Shown: positions 36,290 through 44,285 of the stretch, in pieces
Layout of the letters: each line of letters opens with the position of its first letter
How positions within the stretch are numbered: the first letter of the stretch is position 1
Assembly: GCF_018332655.1 (NCBI RefSeq)
Contig: NZ_BOQL01000068.1
Span: 1-64,000, forward strand
Direction of reading: 5' to 3'
DNA from: Actinoplanes auranticolor
GTDB taxonomy: Bacteria; Actinomycetota; Actinomycetes; Mycobacteriales; Micromonosporaceae
Length of the DNA: 64,000 nucleotides
The notes under the pieces: model-generated
Seen by the model: only the letters and a program-made list of their open reading frames with translations
What the model was told of the DNA's origin: nothing
Databases searched by the model: none
Made by a program: the position numbers and the translations under genes

Positions 36290-36589
36290 TCACGGCGTCG
36301 GGTACTTGGCGAGGATCTCGCGCAGCCGGTCGACGTAACGCAGAGATTCGAGCCCGATCTGGATCGCTATGCCGTTGAAGCCGCCCTCGAGGGCCAACCT
36401 GACGATGTACTTCGGGTCGGCGGCGATCGGGTCGGCGAAGAAGTCCCGCGGTCCGTGCTCGAGGCCTTGGTCGTACGGCAGGAACAACGCGGTGCCGTTG
36501 CCGAGACCGTGCTTGTGGAGGATGCGGTGCAACCGGGCCTCCTTGCCCGCGCCGAGCCCGCAGCTCGAGAGCCTGAGCCGTGCGGTCAT
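36290..36589 (-). pseudogene. Class I fructose-bisphosphate aldolase (DhnA type), internally deleted
   Basis: 99 residues from an ATG at 36589 with an AAAGGAGA ribosome site. Residues 1-82 match the start of DhnA/FbaB-type class I aldolases (LHRILHKHGLGNGTALFLPYD, then QGLEHGPRDFF and LALEGGFNGIAIQIG). Residues 83-99 (ESLRYVDRLREILAKYPTP) look like the normal C-terminus. Around 190-200 residues, including the Schiff-base lysine, are missing, and the frame is kept. A functional aldolase is about 300 residues, so this must be inactive. It heads a minus-strand operon and keeps two DosR-like boxes. Confidence 0.7.
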
Positions 36590-36644
36590 GGCAGTCTCCT
36601 TTCCCTTCACCGTCCACGTTCGTCGCGGCCACGCGTGCGGTCCA

Positions 36645-36658
36645 GGGTCTGACGACCC
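36645..36658 (-). promoter_or_regulatory. DosR-box-like palindrome, proximal, upstream of the aldolase remnant
   Basis: GGGTC-TGAC-GACCC, symmetric half-sites each one base from GGGAC/GTCCC. It lies 56 bases from the ATG at 36589. A second site lies exactly 22 bases further upstream. Confidence 0.5.
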
Positions 36659-36666
36659 GCCCGGAC

Positions 36667-36680
36667 GGGACTGCCGTCCT
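36667..36680 (-). promoter_or_regulatory. DosR-box-like palindrome, distal, upstream of the aldolase remnant
   Basis: GGGAC-TGCC-GTCCT, one mismatch from GGGAC-N4-GTCCC, centred 22 bases (about two helical turns) from the proximal box. It could also serve the divergent gene at 36789. Confidence 0.55.
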
Positions 36681-36788
36681 GCCGACGCGGACCGGCACGG
36701 AGAAGGGCTCAACGACTCTGCCGGGGCGCTCCCCGCATCACTAATGTCCGTTTCAAGGCACGTCCCAGCACAAGAGAGGCAGGTCGAC

Positions 36789-37250
36789 ATGGCAGGCACA
36801 TTGCTTCCCTGGCCGATGGTGCGTCAGGGCGACAAGGAACACCCGGTTGTCACGTTGCAGTATCTGCTGCGCGCCCGGGGGAAGGCCATCACGGTGGACG
36901 GCATCTTCGGCGCCCGTACCGAGGCCGCCGTCCGCGATTGGCAGCGGCAGAAGGGCCTCGCGGTCGACGGGATCGCCGGCCCCAGCACCTGGCTGTCCTT
37001 GATCATCCAGGTCCGCAAGGGTGACGAGGGCGATGCCGTGCGGGGTGTCCAGGAGGAGTTCCAATTCCGGAACCTCTCCGGCGACCCGAACCGGGGGCTA
37101 CAGGTGGACGGCGACTTCGGACCGAAGACGGACGCCGCCGTGCGGGCCTTTCAGACGGCGGTCCACGCCGACGTGCCGTCGATGGCGGTCGACGGGATCG
37201 TCGGCCCGATGACCTGGCAGGCGCTGGTCAGCGGAATGCTGTCTTTCTGA
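36789..37250 (+). CDS. Protein of two peptidoglycan-binding (PG_binding_1) repeats
   Basis: 153 residues, nearly all of it two tandem repeats: residues about 12-62 (VVTLQYLLRARG...VDGIFGARTEAAVRDWQRQKGLAVDGIAGPSTW) and about 70-148 (VRGVQEEFQFR...VDGDFGPKTDAAVRAFQT...VDGIVGPMTW). Both keep the VDG-FG-T-AV--FQ pattern. There is no catalytic domain and, from this start (ribosome site GAGAGGCAGG), no signal peptide, which is odd for a wall-binding module. The in-frame upstream sequence has no good alternative start. Divergent from the aldolase remnant, sharing its DosR-like boxes. Confidence 0.85.
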   Translation: MAGTLLPWPMVRQGDKEHPVVTLQYLLRARGKAITVDGIFGARTEAAVRDWQRQKGLAVDGIAGPSTWLSLIIQVRKGDEGDAVRGVQEEFQFRNLSGDPNRGLQVDGDFGPKTDAAVRAFQTAVHADVPSMAVDGIVGPMTWQALVSGMLSF

Positions 37251-37265
37251 AACGATGCTCAGCGG

Positions 37266-37302
37266 GATGCCGGGTCACCTTCCGCGGGGATGGCCCGGCA
37301 TC
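37266..37302. terminator. Candidate bidirectional terminator
   Basis: GATGCCGGG and its exact complement CCCGGCATC are separated by 19 bases between two convergent genes (peptidoglycan-binding protein and universal stress protein). There is no U-tract and the loop is long, so this is tentative. Confidence 0.4.
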
Positions 37303-37314
37303 GCCGCGCCGCGT

Positions 37315-37788
37315 TCAGGTGCGCGGCGCCGGCTCGGCGGCGGTCTCCGGACGCTCGCCCGGCACGGGGATGACGACGACCGGACAGGTGGCCTTGCGGA
37401 TGCAGTCCTCGCTGACCGAGCCGAGCACGGTGTGCCGGACCCGGCTGTGGCCGTGACTGCCGAGCACCAGCAGGTCTGCGGTACGTGCGGCGGCGCTGAG
37501 CACGTCCGCCGGGCGACCCTCGATGACCTCGCCGGCCACCGGAAGACTGGAACCGTTGCGCGCGACGAGTTCTTCGATCTCGTGGTCGAGCAGCCGGCCG
37601 GCGCGTTCGGCCTCCTCCTGCGGCTGGGTGGCCGCGATGGGCCCGTACTCCAGGCCGTCCCAGGACCAGGCGATGACCGCCTGCACGGCGCCGCCGCGGG
37701 TGGCGGCCTCCCCGGCGGCCCACTGCAGGGCGCGGCGCCCGCCCTCCGAGCCGTCGACTCCGGCGACGACCAGGTAGCTGCTGCTCAT
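37315..37788 (-). CDS. Universal stress protein, single UspA domain
   Basis: 157 residues. It starts with YLVVAGVDGSEGGRRALQWAA and ends with the ATP-binding pattern G-2x-G-9x-G-S (GSHGHSRVRHTVLGSVS) followed by CPVVVIPV, so it is a complete ATP-type Usp domain. Usp proteins of this type act in persistence under hypoxia; the reaction, if any, is unknown. It has its own transcription unit on the minus strand. I see no clear DosR-like box directly upstream; the terminator of the DoxX gene occupies that gap. Confidence 0.88.
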   Translation of the reverse strand: MSSSYLVVAGVDGSEGGRRALQWAAGEAATRGGAVQAVIAWSWDGLEYGPIAATQPQEEAERAGRLLDHEIEELVARNGSSLPVAGEVIEGRPADVLSAAARTADLLVLGSHGHSRVRHTVLGSVSEDCIRKATCPVVVIPVPGERPETAAEPAPRT

Positions 37789-37815
37789 GATTCCCCCTCT
37801 CTACGGATGAAGACG

Positions 37816-37851
37816 CGTGGGGCGACATCCGTTCCCGGATGCCGCCCCACG
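37816..37851 (-). terminator. Strong terminator hairpin after the DoxX gene
   Basis: CGTGGGGCG-A-CATCCG, a short TTCC loop, then CGGATG-C-CGCCCCACG: a 15-pair stem with one A.C mismatch, starting 14 bases after the DoxX stop on the minus strand. Confidence 0.65.
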
Positions 37852-37864
37852 CTCGCTGCCGGAT

Positions 37865-38455
37865 TCACTTGAGCCAGGGGAGACGCTGCACGATCGGCAG
37901 GCGGCTCCAGTACTCACCGAGGCCGAGCGTGTTCCCGGCCGCGGTGAGGGCGAGCACCACGAGGACACCCGCGTAGATGAGGTGGTCGTCCATGAACGGG
38001 TTGTTCTCGGGCGGCAGGACGGCGGTCCACATGAGCACCAGCATCAGCGCGCCGGCCGCAGCGGCGATGCGCATGCCGATGCCGGCCAGCAGGGCGATGC
38101 CGATGCCGGCGAGACCGATCATGAACAGCCAGTCGGCCCAGGCCGCGCCGGCGAAGCTGTGGTAGAAGCCCTCGAACGGTCCGCTGACGGCCTTGCCGAG
38201 GAAGCCCGCGGTGGGGCTGCCGCCGTCGATCCAGGCGTTCGCCGAGGGGGTTGCGTAGCCGAGTCCGAACAGCTTGTCCAGGAAGGCCCAGAGGAACACC
38301 CAGCCGAGCGCGAGCCGCAGACCGGCGAGCAGATATCGAGTGGCCTTCTGGGCAGTGGTCTCGGTCGCGGTGCCCGTGACGGTGCGCGCCGCAGTGGTGG
38401 TCTCCGCGGCGCTCCGGCGGCTGGCGGTGGGGTTGGGGTTGGTGGCGGCGGTCAT
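37865..38455 (-). CDS. DoxX-family membrane protein
   Basis: 196 residues. A disordered Thr/Ala-rich N-terminus (1-40) precedes four membrane helices beginning YLLAGLRLALGWVFLWAFLDK, the DoxX/thiosulfate:quinone oxidoreductase small-subunit pattern, with conserved ENNPFMDDHLIYAGVLV near the end. DoxX-type proteins are linked to redox stress and quinone-associated oxidoreductase complexes in actinobacteria; the precise role here is unknown. ATG 38455 is preferred over a GTG nine bases earlier because AGAGGA spacing is better. A GGGCC-N4-GGCCC palindrome lies upstream. Confidence 0.82.
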   Translation of the reverse strand: MTAATNPNPTASRRSAAETTTAARTVTGTATETTAQKATRYLLAGLRLALGWVFLWAFLDKLFGLGYATPSANAWIDGGSPTAGFLGKAVSGPFEGFYHSFAGAAWADWLFMIGLAGIGIALLAGIGMRIAAAAGALMLVLMWTAVLPPENNPFMDDHLIYAGVLVVLALTAAGNTLGLGEYWSRLPIVQRLPWLK

Positions 38456-38545
38456 GGCTTCCACGTCCTCTCGCGATCCTTGTTCGACACTCCCATTGAG
38501 CGCCGCGGTCGGCGGCGGATGGAGAGTCCGCGTACCGTTCGGACC

Positions 38546-38559
38546 GGGCCTCCCGGCCC
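38546..38559 (-). promoter_or_regulatory. DosR-box-like palindrome upstream of the DoxX gene
   Basis: GGGCC-TCCC-GGCCC: half-sites symmetric and each one base from GGGAC/GTCCC, 91 bases from the start at 38455. In GC-rich DNA such a match is weaker evidence than the A-containing sites. Confidence 0.4.
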
Positions 38560-38599
38560 CTCTTCGCCGGGACCCGGCCGCTGCGGGGACGCCTGGCTG

Positions 38600-39281
38600 T
38601 TATGAACGCCGGGTCTCGCTCGCCGGTTGCCGCGCGGTCAGCACCGGGCAGTCCGCGTGATGCAGCAGCTGGATCCCGGTCGAGCCGAGCAGAGCGCCGG
38701 CGATGCTGCCGTGACCGTGGCTGCCCACGACGACGAGCTGAGCACCGTGGGAGGCGTCGGTCAGCGCCGCGGCGGAGCTGTTGTGCGACACCGTGATGTC
38801 GACCTTCACACCGGGGTGCTTGTCGCGCCACGGCGTCAGCAGCTCCTCCACGCGTTGACGCTCAGCGGCGTCCTCCACGGGCGTCGAGAACTCAGCCACC
38901 GGCACTCCCGCCATCCACAGCAGGGGCGGCGGGAGGTAGGTACGGATCACGGTGAGTGGGCGTTCCGCCCGGCGGCGGCCTCGAACGCCGTGGCCAGAAC
39001 GGTGTCGGCCGCCGGCGAGTCGTCCACACCGACCGCGACGGGTCCGTCGACGACATTGCCGCGACCGCGGACGACGACCACCGGACAGGGCGCGTGGGTG
39101 GCCACCCGCCGGCTCACCGATCCGAGCAGCAGGCCGCCGAATCCACCACGGCCACGGCTGCCCAGCACGACCAGATCGGTGTCGTCGGCCGCGGCCAGCA
39201 GCCGAGGCGCCGGATTGCCGATCAGAGTGTCAGCTCCGCTGTGCCGTCGGTGCCCACCAGGATCTCCTTGGTTCCGATGAC
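38600..39281 (-). pseudogene. Tandem universal stress protein, broken by deletion and frameshift
   Basis: Three pieces in different frames reconstruct a two-domain Usp. Piece one (39281 to about 39224) is GTKEILVGTDGT, the start of domain 1, but its first codon is GTC/ATC rather than a start and it hits TGA at 39222. Piece two (about 39235 to 38950) resumes with DTLIGNPAPRLLAAADDTDL, then the ATP loop GSRGRGGFGGLLLGSVS and the beginning of domain 2 (VAVGVDDSPAADTVLATAF). It ends at TGA 38947. Piece three (LTVIRTYLPPPLLW onward to 38600) completes domain 2 with GSHGHGSIAGALLGSTG. The second break fits a one-base loss near 38953-38958; the first fits loss of most of domain 1. Confidence 0.75.
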
Positions 39282-39408
39282 CGGGTCCCCTTTCGGCAGT
39301 TTCCCCGATGGTCGGACCCGGTCCCGTCCCGCCGGAAGTGCATCAGGTCCCGCGTGCGAGGGCCGCACGGCACGTGACCTATCGCGCCATCGGGTGATCC
39401 GCCCCGCC

Positions 39409-39422
39409 GGGTCGAAGGGCCC
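39409..39422 (+). promoter_or_regulatory. DosR-box-like palindrome upstream of the small membrane protein
   Basis: GGGTC-GAAG-GGCCC, two mismatches from GGGAC-N4-GTCCC, ending 85 bases before the ATG at 39507. Confidence 0.4.
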
Positions 39423-39506
39423 GCGAAGGAGGTGCTGCAGACTCTGCCGCTGCGCGGCCGGCACAGCGACGATCAGCTCAGGCACGAAAGGATGGGAGGT
39501 GCCGTC

Positions 39507-39641
39507 ATGTCGTGGTTCATCCTCGTGATCCTCGCGGTGCTGGCGCTGTTGATCGTGGCCGGGCCCGTGCTCGAGGACCTGATCGACCGGATCTGGCCGC
39601 CGCACACCGATCCGGCAGCACGCCACGCCCACCGGAGATGA
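39507..39641 (+). CDS. Small single-helix membrane protein, 44 residues
   Basis: The ATG is preceded by GGGAGGT at good spacing. Residues 3-25 (WFILVILAVLALLIVAGPVLE) form one membrane helix, followed by a short charged tail DLIDRIWPPHTDPAARHAHRR. It is too short to classify and probably anchors or modulates another membrane component. It lies eight bases before the CBS-domain remnant and probably shares its transcript. Confidence 0.55.
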   Translation: MSWFILVILAVLALLIVAGPVLEDLIDRIWPPHTDPAARHAHRR

Positions 39642-39649
39642 GGCGCGTC

Positions 39650-40261
39650 ATGAAACTGTGGCATGTGGACGACGTCATGACCAAGGACGTCGTCACGGTG
39701 CGGGAGGGCACCCCGTACCGTGACATCGTCGATCTGGTGCTCAGTCGCCGGGTGAGCGCGCTGCCGGTCGTCAACGAGGCCGGCAAGCTGGCCGGCCTGG
39801 TGTCAGAGGCGGATCTCCTGCACAAAGTCGAGGCCGGCGGCGCGCCGCCCCGCCCCTCGTGACTGCCGAACCGTCGCTGTCCCTGGCCGCTGCTGCCCGC
39901 CGCATGCACCGTGAGCACGTCAAGCGGCTTCCGGTCGTCGACCCTTCCGGGCATCTCATCGGCATCGTGACCCGCAGCGACCTGCTCGAGGTGCACCGGC
40001 GCACAGACGGCGAGATCCGCCGTGACGTCGTCGACGAGGCGCTGCAGCACGTCATGGCGGTGAAGGGCGCCACCGTGCGGATCGAATGCGTCGACGGTGG
40101 TTGTGACCGGGCGGGTGCAGTTCCGGTCCAGCGCCGAACTGATCGCCCAGGTGATCCGGCACGTTCCGGGGGTCGTCGACGTGGCGGACGGCCTCGTGTT
40201 CGACGTCGACGACAGCCTGATCAGCGGTTCCAGGATCGGCACACCGTTCGGTGCCGCCTGA
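39650..40261 (+). pseudogene. CBS-BON protein, broken in two places
   Basis: The first reading frame (ATG 39650) encodes CBS domain 1 (LWHVDDVMTKDVVTVREGT, then VSALPVVNEAGKLAGLVSEADLL) and stops at 39862 just after it. The second frame begins at 39859 inside CBS domain 2 (MTAEPSLSLAAAARRMHREH, then VKRLPVVDPSGHLIGIVTRSDLL) without the usual linker. Near 40098 it shifts again: the proper continuation VVTGRVQFRSSAELIAQVIR, then HVPGVVDVADGLVFDVDD lies in a third frame ending at TGA 40261. An intact protein is a CBS-pair plus BON domain of about 220 residues that senses adenylates. Linker loss plus a small indel explain the breaks. Confidence 0.75.
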
Positions 40262-40302
40262 GCACAGCACCGACCGCAGGACTGTCGGTCAGGAGGAACG
40301 TC

Positions 40303-40743
40303 ATGGCACCCTTGTCCGTCTTCGACCAGCTCGTCCTGCACCCCTTCCTCGGTGATCTCCCGACGGGCTGGCTGCGGCGCCCGGCGGCCCACGGCCGCCC
40401 GGTGCTGCGACACACGGGCTACCGGCTGTTCAGAGAAGAAAGCCCGGCCGAGCACTTCTGGCTGCTGCGTTCCGGCATCGGTGCCGGCAGCTTCGTCGGC
40501 TGGTCCTGGCTGTCGCCGCCGTATCGCTGGACCCTCGGTGCGGCTGTGGCGGAGGACTGCCACGCGATCGAGGTCGACGCCGCCCCGGTACGCCTGCTCA
40601 TCAGCGCGGACCCCGCCCTCGGGCGGGAGCTCACCGCACGCTTCCTAAATGTCATGGGCAGCCGGCTGCAGGCGGCGCGACACCGGCTGACCGAGCTGTA
40701 CGCCTACCCGGACCATCCCGCCGGTGCTTCCGGTCCTGGCTGA
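40303..40743 (+). CDS. Cyclic-nucleotide-binding-domain protein with internal deletion
   Basis: 146 residues with AGGAGG before the ATG. It matches the cNMP-binding family common in actinobacterial stress islands (HPFLGDLPTGWLRR, HTGYRLFREESPAEHFWLLRSG, GWSWLSPPYRWTLGA, RLQAARHRLTELYAYP). However, LLRSG is followed directly by IGAGSFVGWSW, so the usual 20-25 residue strand-loop-strand (ending in a GD-VIET-type stretch) is missing while the frame is retained. The beta-barrel that holds the nucleotide would be disrupted, so function is doubtful. No DNA-binding domain. It may be transcribed with the CBS-BON remnant. Confidence 0.65.
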   Translation: MAPLSVFDQLVLHPFLGDLPTGWLRRPAAHGRPVLRHTGYRLFREESPAEHFWLLRSGIGAGSFVGWSWLSPPYRWTLGAAVAEDCHAIEVDAAPVRLLISADPALGRELTARFLNVMGSRLQAARHRLTELYAYPDHPAGASGPG

Positions 40744-40849
40744 GCGGGACGGGGGACTGAGCCCCCGCCGCGCATGACCTGTGGCACTGCTCGCAGGCCG
40801 GGCCGACGCGCTGTGCTGGAAGAGAACTCAGAGGCGTCGGGAGAATGCG

Positions 40850-41620
40850 ATGAGGTTGCTCGAGAGGCACAGGATCCAGCGCGACGACCGGCCGGCGAAC
40901 GGCGCGGTCGTCGTCGGCGTGGACGACTCGGCGGCCAGCCGGGTCGCGGCGGAGTACGCCGCGGTGGAGGCGGAGTTGCGCGGGTGGGATCTGCAACTGC
41001 TGCACGTCCAGCCCGCTGGGACGACCCGGTATGCGCCGGGCGACCGAGGGGCACGAATGCTCGAACGGATGGCCGGCCGGGTGCACGGACGCGCACCGGC
41101 CGTCGCTGTCTCCAGTCACCTCGCCGTCGGTGCGGCGGCCACCGTGCTGCTCGAGGAGGTCTCCGACACCGACATCGTCGTCGTGGGGCATCACAGCGGT
41201 CCGGCGCTCGCCGCGTTCGGGATTCGTATCGAGGAGCGGGTGGCCGCCCTTCACCGGGGTCCTGCGCTGGTCGTCCCCGAGTCCGGCCGGCCTCTCGGCC
41301 CGGCACTCGCCGACCGGCCGGTCATCGTCGGCGTCGACGACGACAGGAGTCCCACGGCGGTCCTCGACTTCGCCCGTACCGAGGCGATGCTCCGCGGATG
41401 CGAGCTGATCGTCCTGCACACATCGGGTGACGGTTCCGTACCCCGGCTGTGCCACGGCGCCGTCACGGGTGATCCGGTCGAGGCGATGGTGAGCGCGTCA
41501 CAACAGGCGTCGGCCGTGGTGGTCGACCGGCACGGTGCCGACGTCACCACGACGCTCATCGGCCGTGCCGCCCGCGTTCTGGTCCGTGCGTCCGCGTGCC
41601 CGGTGTTCCTCATCGGCTGA
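40850..41620 (+). CDS. Universal stress protein, tandem, degenerate ATP sites
   Basis: 256 residues from the ATG at 40850 with GGGAGA upstream. Two Usp folds are visible: residues about 14-140 (VVVGVDDSAASRVAAEYAAVE to PALVVPES) and about 155-256 (PVIVGVDDDRSPTAVLDFART to CPVFLIG). Neither keeps the G-2x-G-9x-G ATP loop (the first has VVGHHSGPALAAFG), so it probably belongs to the non-ATP-binding Usp subclass. A weak palindrome GGGAC-TGAG-CCCCC lies 84 bases upstream. Its transcript is ended by the hairpin at 41650. Confidence 0.8.
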   Translation: MRLLERHRIQRDDRPANGAVVVGVDDSAASRVAAEYAAVEAELRGWDLQLLHVQPAGTTRYAPGDRGARMLERMAGRVHGRAPAVAVSSHLAVGAAATVLLEEVSDTDIVVVGHHSGPALAAFGIRIEERVAALHRGPALVVPESGRPLGPALADRPVIVGVDDDRSPTAVLDFARTEAMLRGCELIVLHTSGDGSVPRLCHGAVTGDPVEAMVSASQQASAVVVDRHGADVTTTLIGRAARVLVRASACPVFLIG

Positions 41621-41649
41621 GCGACGTGCCGGCAGCTGTGGCTGCCGGA

Positions 41650-41679
41650 AACGGAGAGACCCGCAAGGGTCTCTCCGTT
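41650..41679. terminator. Perfect 13-bp terminator hairpin between convergent genes
   Basis: AACGGAGAGACCC / GGGTCTCTCCGTT with a GCAA tetraloop, between the universal stress protein (plus strand) and the DUF4389 gene (minus strand). The stem reads the same on both strands, so it can stop both transcripts. Confidence 0.8.
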
Positions 41680-41696
41680 GTCACCGGGCCCGGTCG

Positions 41697-43205
41697 CTAC
41701 GCAGATGCGACGACCGCGGGAGGCGGCGGCAGGTACTGCGGGGGTGGCGGTCCCGTACGGGGAGGCTCCACCGGTGGTTCGCCGGACGACGAGGGACCGC
41801 TGTGCCGGCGGCCCAGGGTGACACCGCCCAGCACGATCAGGCCGATGCCCAGGATGGCCAGGACGATGCCGGTACCCAGCACGCCGCCGCCGAGGGCGGA
41901 CAGGTCGGGAATCTGCGCCGACGCCCGGACCCGGGTCGCCACGTCCACGGAACCGTCGGCGTTGGCCAGCACGACCGTGTAGTTGCCGTCGGCAGCCTGC
42001 CACTCCAGGGTCGCGTTCTGCGCGCCCGTGCCGGATGCGAGCCAGAAGTCCTGCTCGGGCGGCGCGGGAACAGCCCTCACAGCCCCGGCCGTCCGGTCGT
42101 AGCTGGCTCGGTCGTCGGAAACATTGACGATACTGTCCCGCGCCGTGCCGGACAGCCAGGACTCCACTTGCGCCTGACGGCCGATGCCGACGAACACGGG
42201 CTTGCCGTTCGTGCTCGCCACCGTGATGCGGACGCCACCGACGTCGGTGAGGTTGCGGGCCCAGAAGTCCCCGCCTTCGATCGTGATGCCGTCGGCGGTG
42301 ATGGCGGCGGTGGAGCTGGTCGCCCGCACCACCGGGCTGGTGACGTATCCGGAGCTGTCGCGCATCCCGTCGAAGGCGAGCAGCGCGGTGCCCGCAGCGC
42401 CGAGTCCGGCCGCCGGGATCAGCAGCACCGCGCCGGCGACGAGGGCGGTCACCGCCCCGGCCACCGAGCCGGATACGGGAGGGGCCGGTTGTGGACCGGG
42501 CGCCCCTTCGGCCCGGACGGCCGGCAGTCCGGTCCGCGCCGGCCCGTCCGGGTCGTCGTCCGGTTCCGTGTCACCCTGATCCAGGCGGAAGGGCGGATAG
42601 GCGGGGGTGAGCAGAGCCAGGTACGCGACGACCCGCAGGTTCCACCGGGCCACGCCGACCAGCAGGTCGTAGAGACCGCGCGGATAGCGGGAGGTGAGCA
42701 GCAGGCTCAGGCCGGCGATGAGGATGCCCACGGTCACGACGCCCAGTGGCGCGGAGTTCGTGGTGTCGCCGTTGTCGATGGTCCAGGTCGCCGCGCCGCC
42801 GAGCGCACCGAGCAGCAGGATGTGCGGCACGGCCAGGAGCCACGCGACCAGCGGCAGCCAGCGCGGCGGCGAGGGCGTGTCCGTCAGCTGCAGCCGGGCC
42901 GGATAGTCCGGTACGTCGGCCAGGGTGAACGGTGGATACCGGTCGGTGCCGAGCGCCTGGTAGCCGTAGTAGTTGACGCGCCAGGTCCAGCGCAGCACCG
43001 CGAGATTGTAGGCGCGGATCGCCGACGGATACCTGCCGGTGAACAGGACCGCCAGATAGGCGCACAGGGTGAGCACGATGAAACCCACCCAGAGGACGGC
43101 CAGGACGAGGTAGTGCGGGATGAGCAACGCCCACTTGACGAGCCACAGCCACCGGCTCAAGGACTCGTCGCGGCGTGCCTCGACCCGCAGCGGATAGCGG
43201 TTCAT
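41697..43205 (-). CDS. DUF4389-domain membrane protein
   Basis: 502 residues. Two DUF4389 units are visible: residues about 15-95 (RWLWLVKWALLIPHYLVLAVLW, FTGRYPSAIRAYNLAVLRWTWRVNYYGYQALGTDRYPPF) and about 115-225 (PLVAWLLAVPHILLLG, SRYPRGLYDLLVGVARWNLRV). A helix near 245-275 leads to a beta-rich exposed domain (about 280-430), and a final helix near 455-478 precedes a Pro-rich tail. Function unknown; in actinobacteria it is often near stress proteins. A DosR-like palindrome lies 55 bases upstream. Confidence 0.82.
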   Translation of the reverse strand: MNRYPLRVEARRDESLSRWLWLVKWALLIPHYLVLAVLWVGFIVLTLCAYLAVLFTGRYPSAIRAYNLAVLRWTWRVNYYGYQALGTDRYPPFTLADVPDYPARLQLTDTPSPPRWLPLVAWLLAVPHILLLGALGGAATWTIDNGDTTNSAPLGVVTVGILIAGLSLLLTSRYPRGLYDLLVGVARWNLRVVAYLALLTPAYPPFRLDQGDTEPDDDPDGPARTGLPAVRAEGAPGPQPAPPVSGSVAGAVTALVAGAVLLIPAAGLGAAGTALLAFDGMRDSSGYVTSPVVRATSSTAAITADGITIEGGDFWARNLTDVGGVRITVASTNGKPVFVGIGRQAQVESWLSGTARDSIVNVSDDRASYDRTAGAVRAVPAPPEQDFWLASGTGAQNATLEWQAADGNYTVVLANADGSVDVATRVRASAQIPDLSALGGGVLGTGIVLAILGIGLIVLGGVTLGRRHSGPSSSGEPPVEPPRTGPPPPQYLPPPPAVVASA

Positions 43206-43259
43206 GACACCTCCTGAAGGTTCGTCCTCAGCAGATCGCGCCGGGTACGCGCCCCGGCA

Positions 43260-43273
43260 GAGTCCGATGTCCC
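43260..43273 (-). promoter_or_regulatory. DosR-box-like palindrome upstream of the DUF4389 gene
   Basis: GAGTC-CGAT-GTCCC, two mismatches from the core, within a longer GGCAGA/TCTGCC inverted repeat, 55 bases from the start at 43205. Confidence 0.4.
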
Positions 43274-43465
43274 GTCTGCCGGCGGCGAAGGTCCGCCCCG
43301 GGCCGGCACGCCCGGGCCGGTGCTCGGCGCGCTGCTCAGGCGACGGACGAGCGCGCCCCGAAGCCGGGCACTTCGCCTCTGGTCGGGGGCGACCCCGGCG
43401 ACCCAGGGTCCAGGAGGGGGCCGGGCGGGGCGCCCGTGACTCCCCTGAGCGATGGGAGGCTCGTC

Positions 43466-43927
43466 ATGGTGCGGCGAGAAGGAGAGAAGGCCGACCAGGT
43501 CCGGGACAACGACATCGTGGTGGGCGTGGACGGCTCGCCGTCGTCGAAGGCGGCTCTGCGGTGGGCGCTCATGCAGGCCCGTCGCACCGGCGCCCGGGTT
43601 CAGGCGGTGACGTCATGGGAGTTCCCGGCCTACTACGGCATGAGTGCGGTGTTCCCGTACGAGGACTTCGCGGCCACGGCCGGGAGGATCCTCAGCGAGG
43701 CGGTCCAGCAGGCTCTGGAAGACGGCGGGCTCGACGTCCCGGTGCTGGAAACCGTGGTGGCCGGTCATCCGGCCCAGGTGCTGCTCGACATGTCGGCGCA
43801 CGCGGCGCTGCTCGTGGTGGGCTCACGCGGCCACGGTGCTTTCACCGGTACGCTGCTGGGTTCGGTCAGTCAGCACTGCGCGCAGCACGCGCACTGCCCG
43901 GTGGTCGTCGTGCGGGGCAGGGGCTGA
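43466..43927 (+). CDS. Universal stress protein, single UspA domain
   Basis: 153 residues from the ATG at 43466 (GGGAGG upstream); a GTG at 43436 is open but lacks a ribosome site. A complete ATP-type Usp domain: DIVVGVDGSPSSKAALRWAL at the N-terminus and GSRGHGAFTGTLLGSVSQHC at the C-terminus, then CPVVVVRG. Stands alone on the plus strand, divergent from the DUF4389 gene. Confidence 0.88.
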   Translation: MVRREGEKADQVRDNDIVVGVDGSPSSKAALRWALMQARRTGARVQAVTSWEFPAYYGMSAVFPYEDFAATAGRILSEAVQQALEDGGLDVPVLETVVAGHPAQVLLDMSAHAALLVVGSRGHGAFTGTLLGSVSQHCAQHAHCPVVVVRGRG

Positions 43928-44285
43928 GCCGGCGGCGCCGGGACCTCGCAGGTCTTGACTTTGGTCCCAGCGCCGCACGTCCGACGGCCCGACCGCTCGC
44001 TGTGCCGGTGCGGGATCATGGAATCGGAGCCCGGTGAACTCATCGACGCCAACCTGACCGTCGACACGGCACCGCGAGTGGAACGCGTCGTGCCGCATCA
44101 CCGGTCGTCAGCGACCCGGCTCGGTTGGTGATCGGGCATACGGGCCGTCGAGCGCCGCGACTCGGGACCAATGGCACTGCATACGGTGCGTTCCTGACGC
44201 TGGGATAGGGACAAGGAAGGCGTCCGGCCGGGCCCACCGAGGGCCCGGCGTCATGGTCGTCGTGTGGCCCGAAGGAGGTGCCGTC
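43928..44285. other. Intergenic region with two DosR-like sites
   Basis: No supported gene. A possible 37-codon frame at 44015-44128 lacks a ribosome site and family resemblance. Two box-like sequences occur: 43955-43968 (TTGAC-TTTG-GTCCC) and 44164-44177 (GGGAC-CAAT-GGCAC), the latter 109 bases before the DUF1876 gene. Confidence 0.45.

Noticed and set aside
44015..44128. Possible 37-residue gene
   Set aside because: No ribosome site, no family resemblance and short; listed only as part of the intergenic region.
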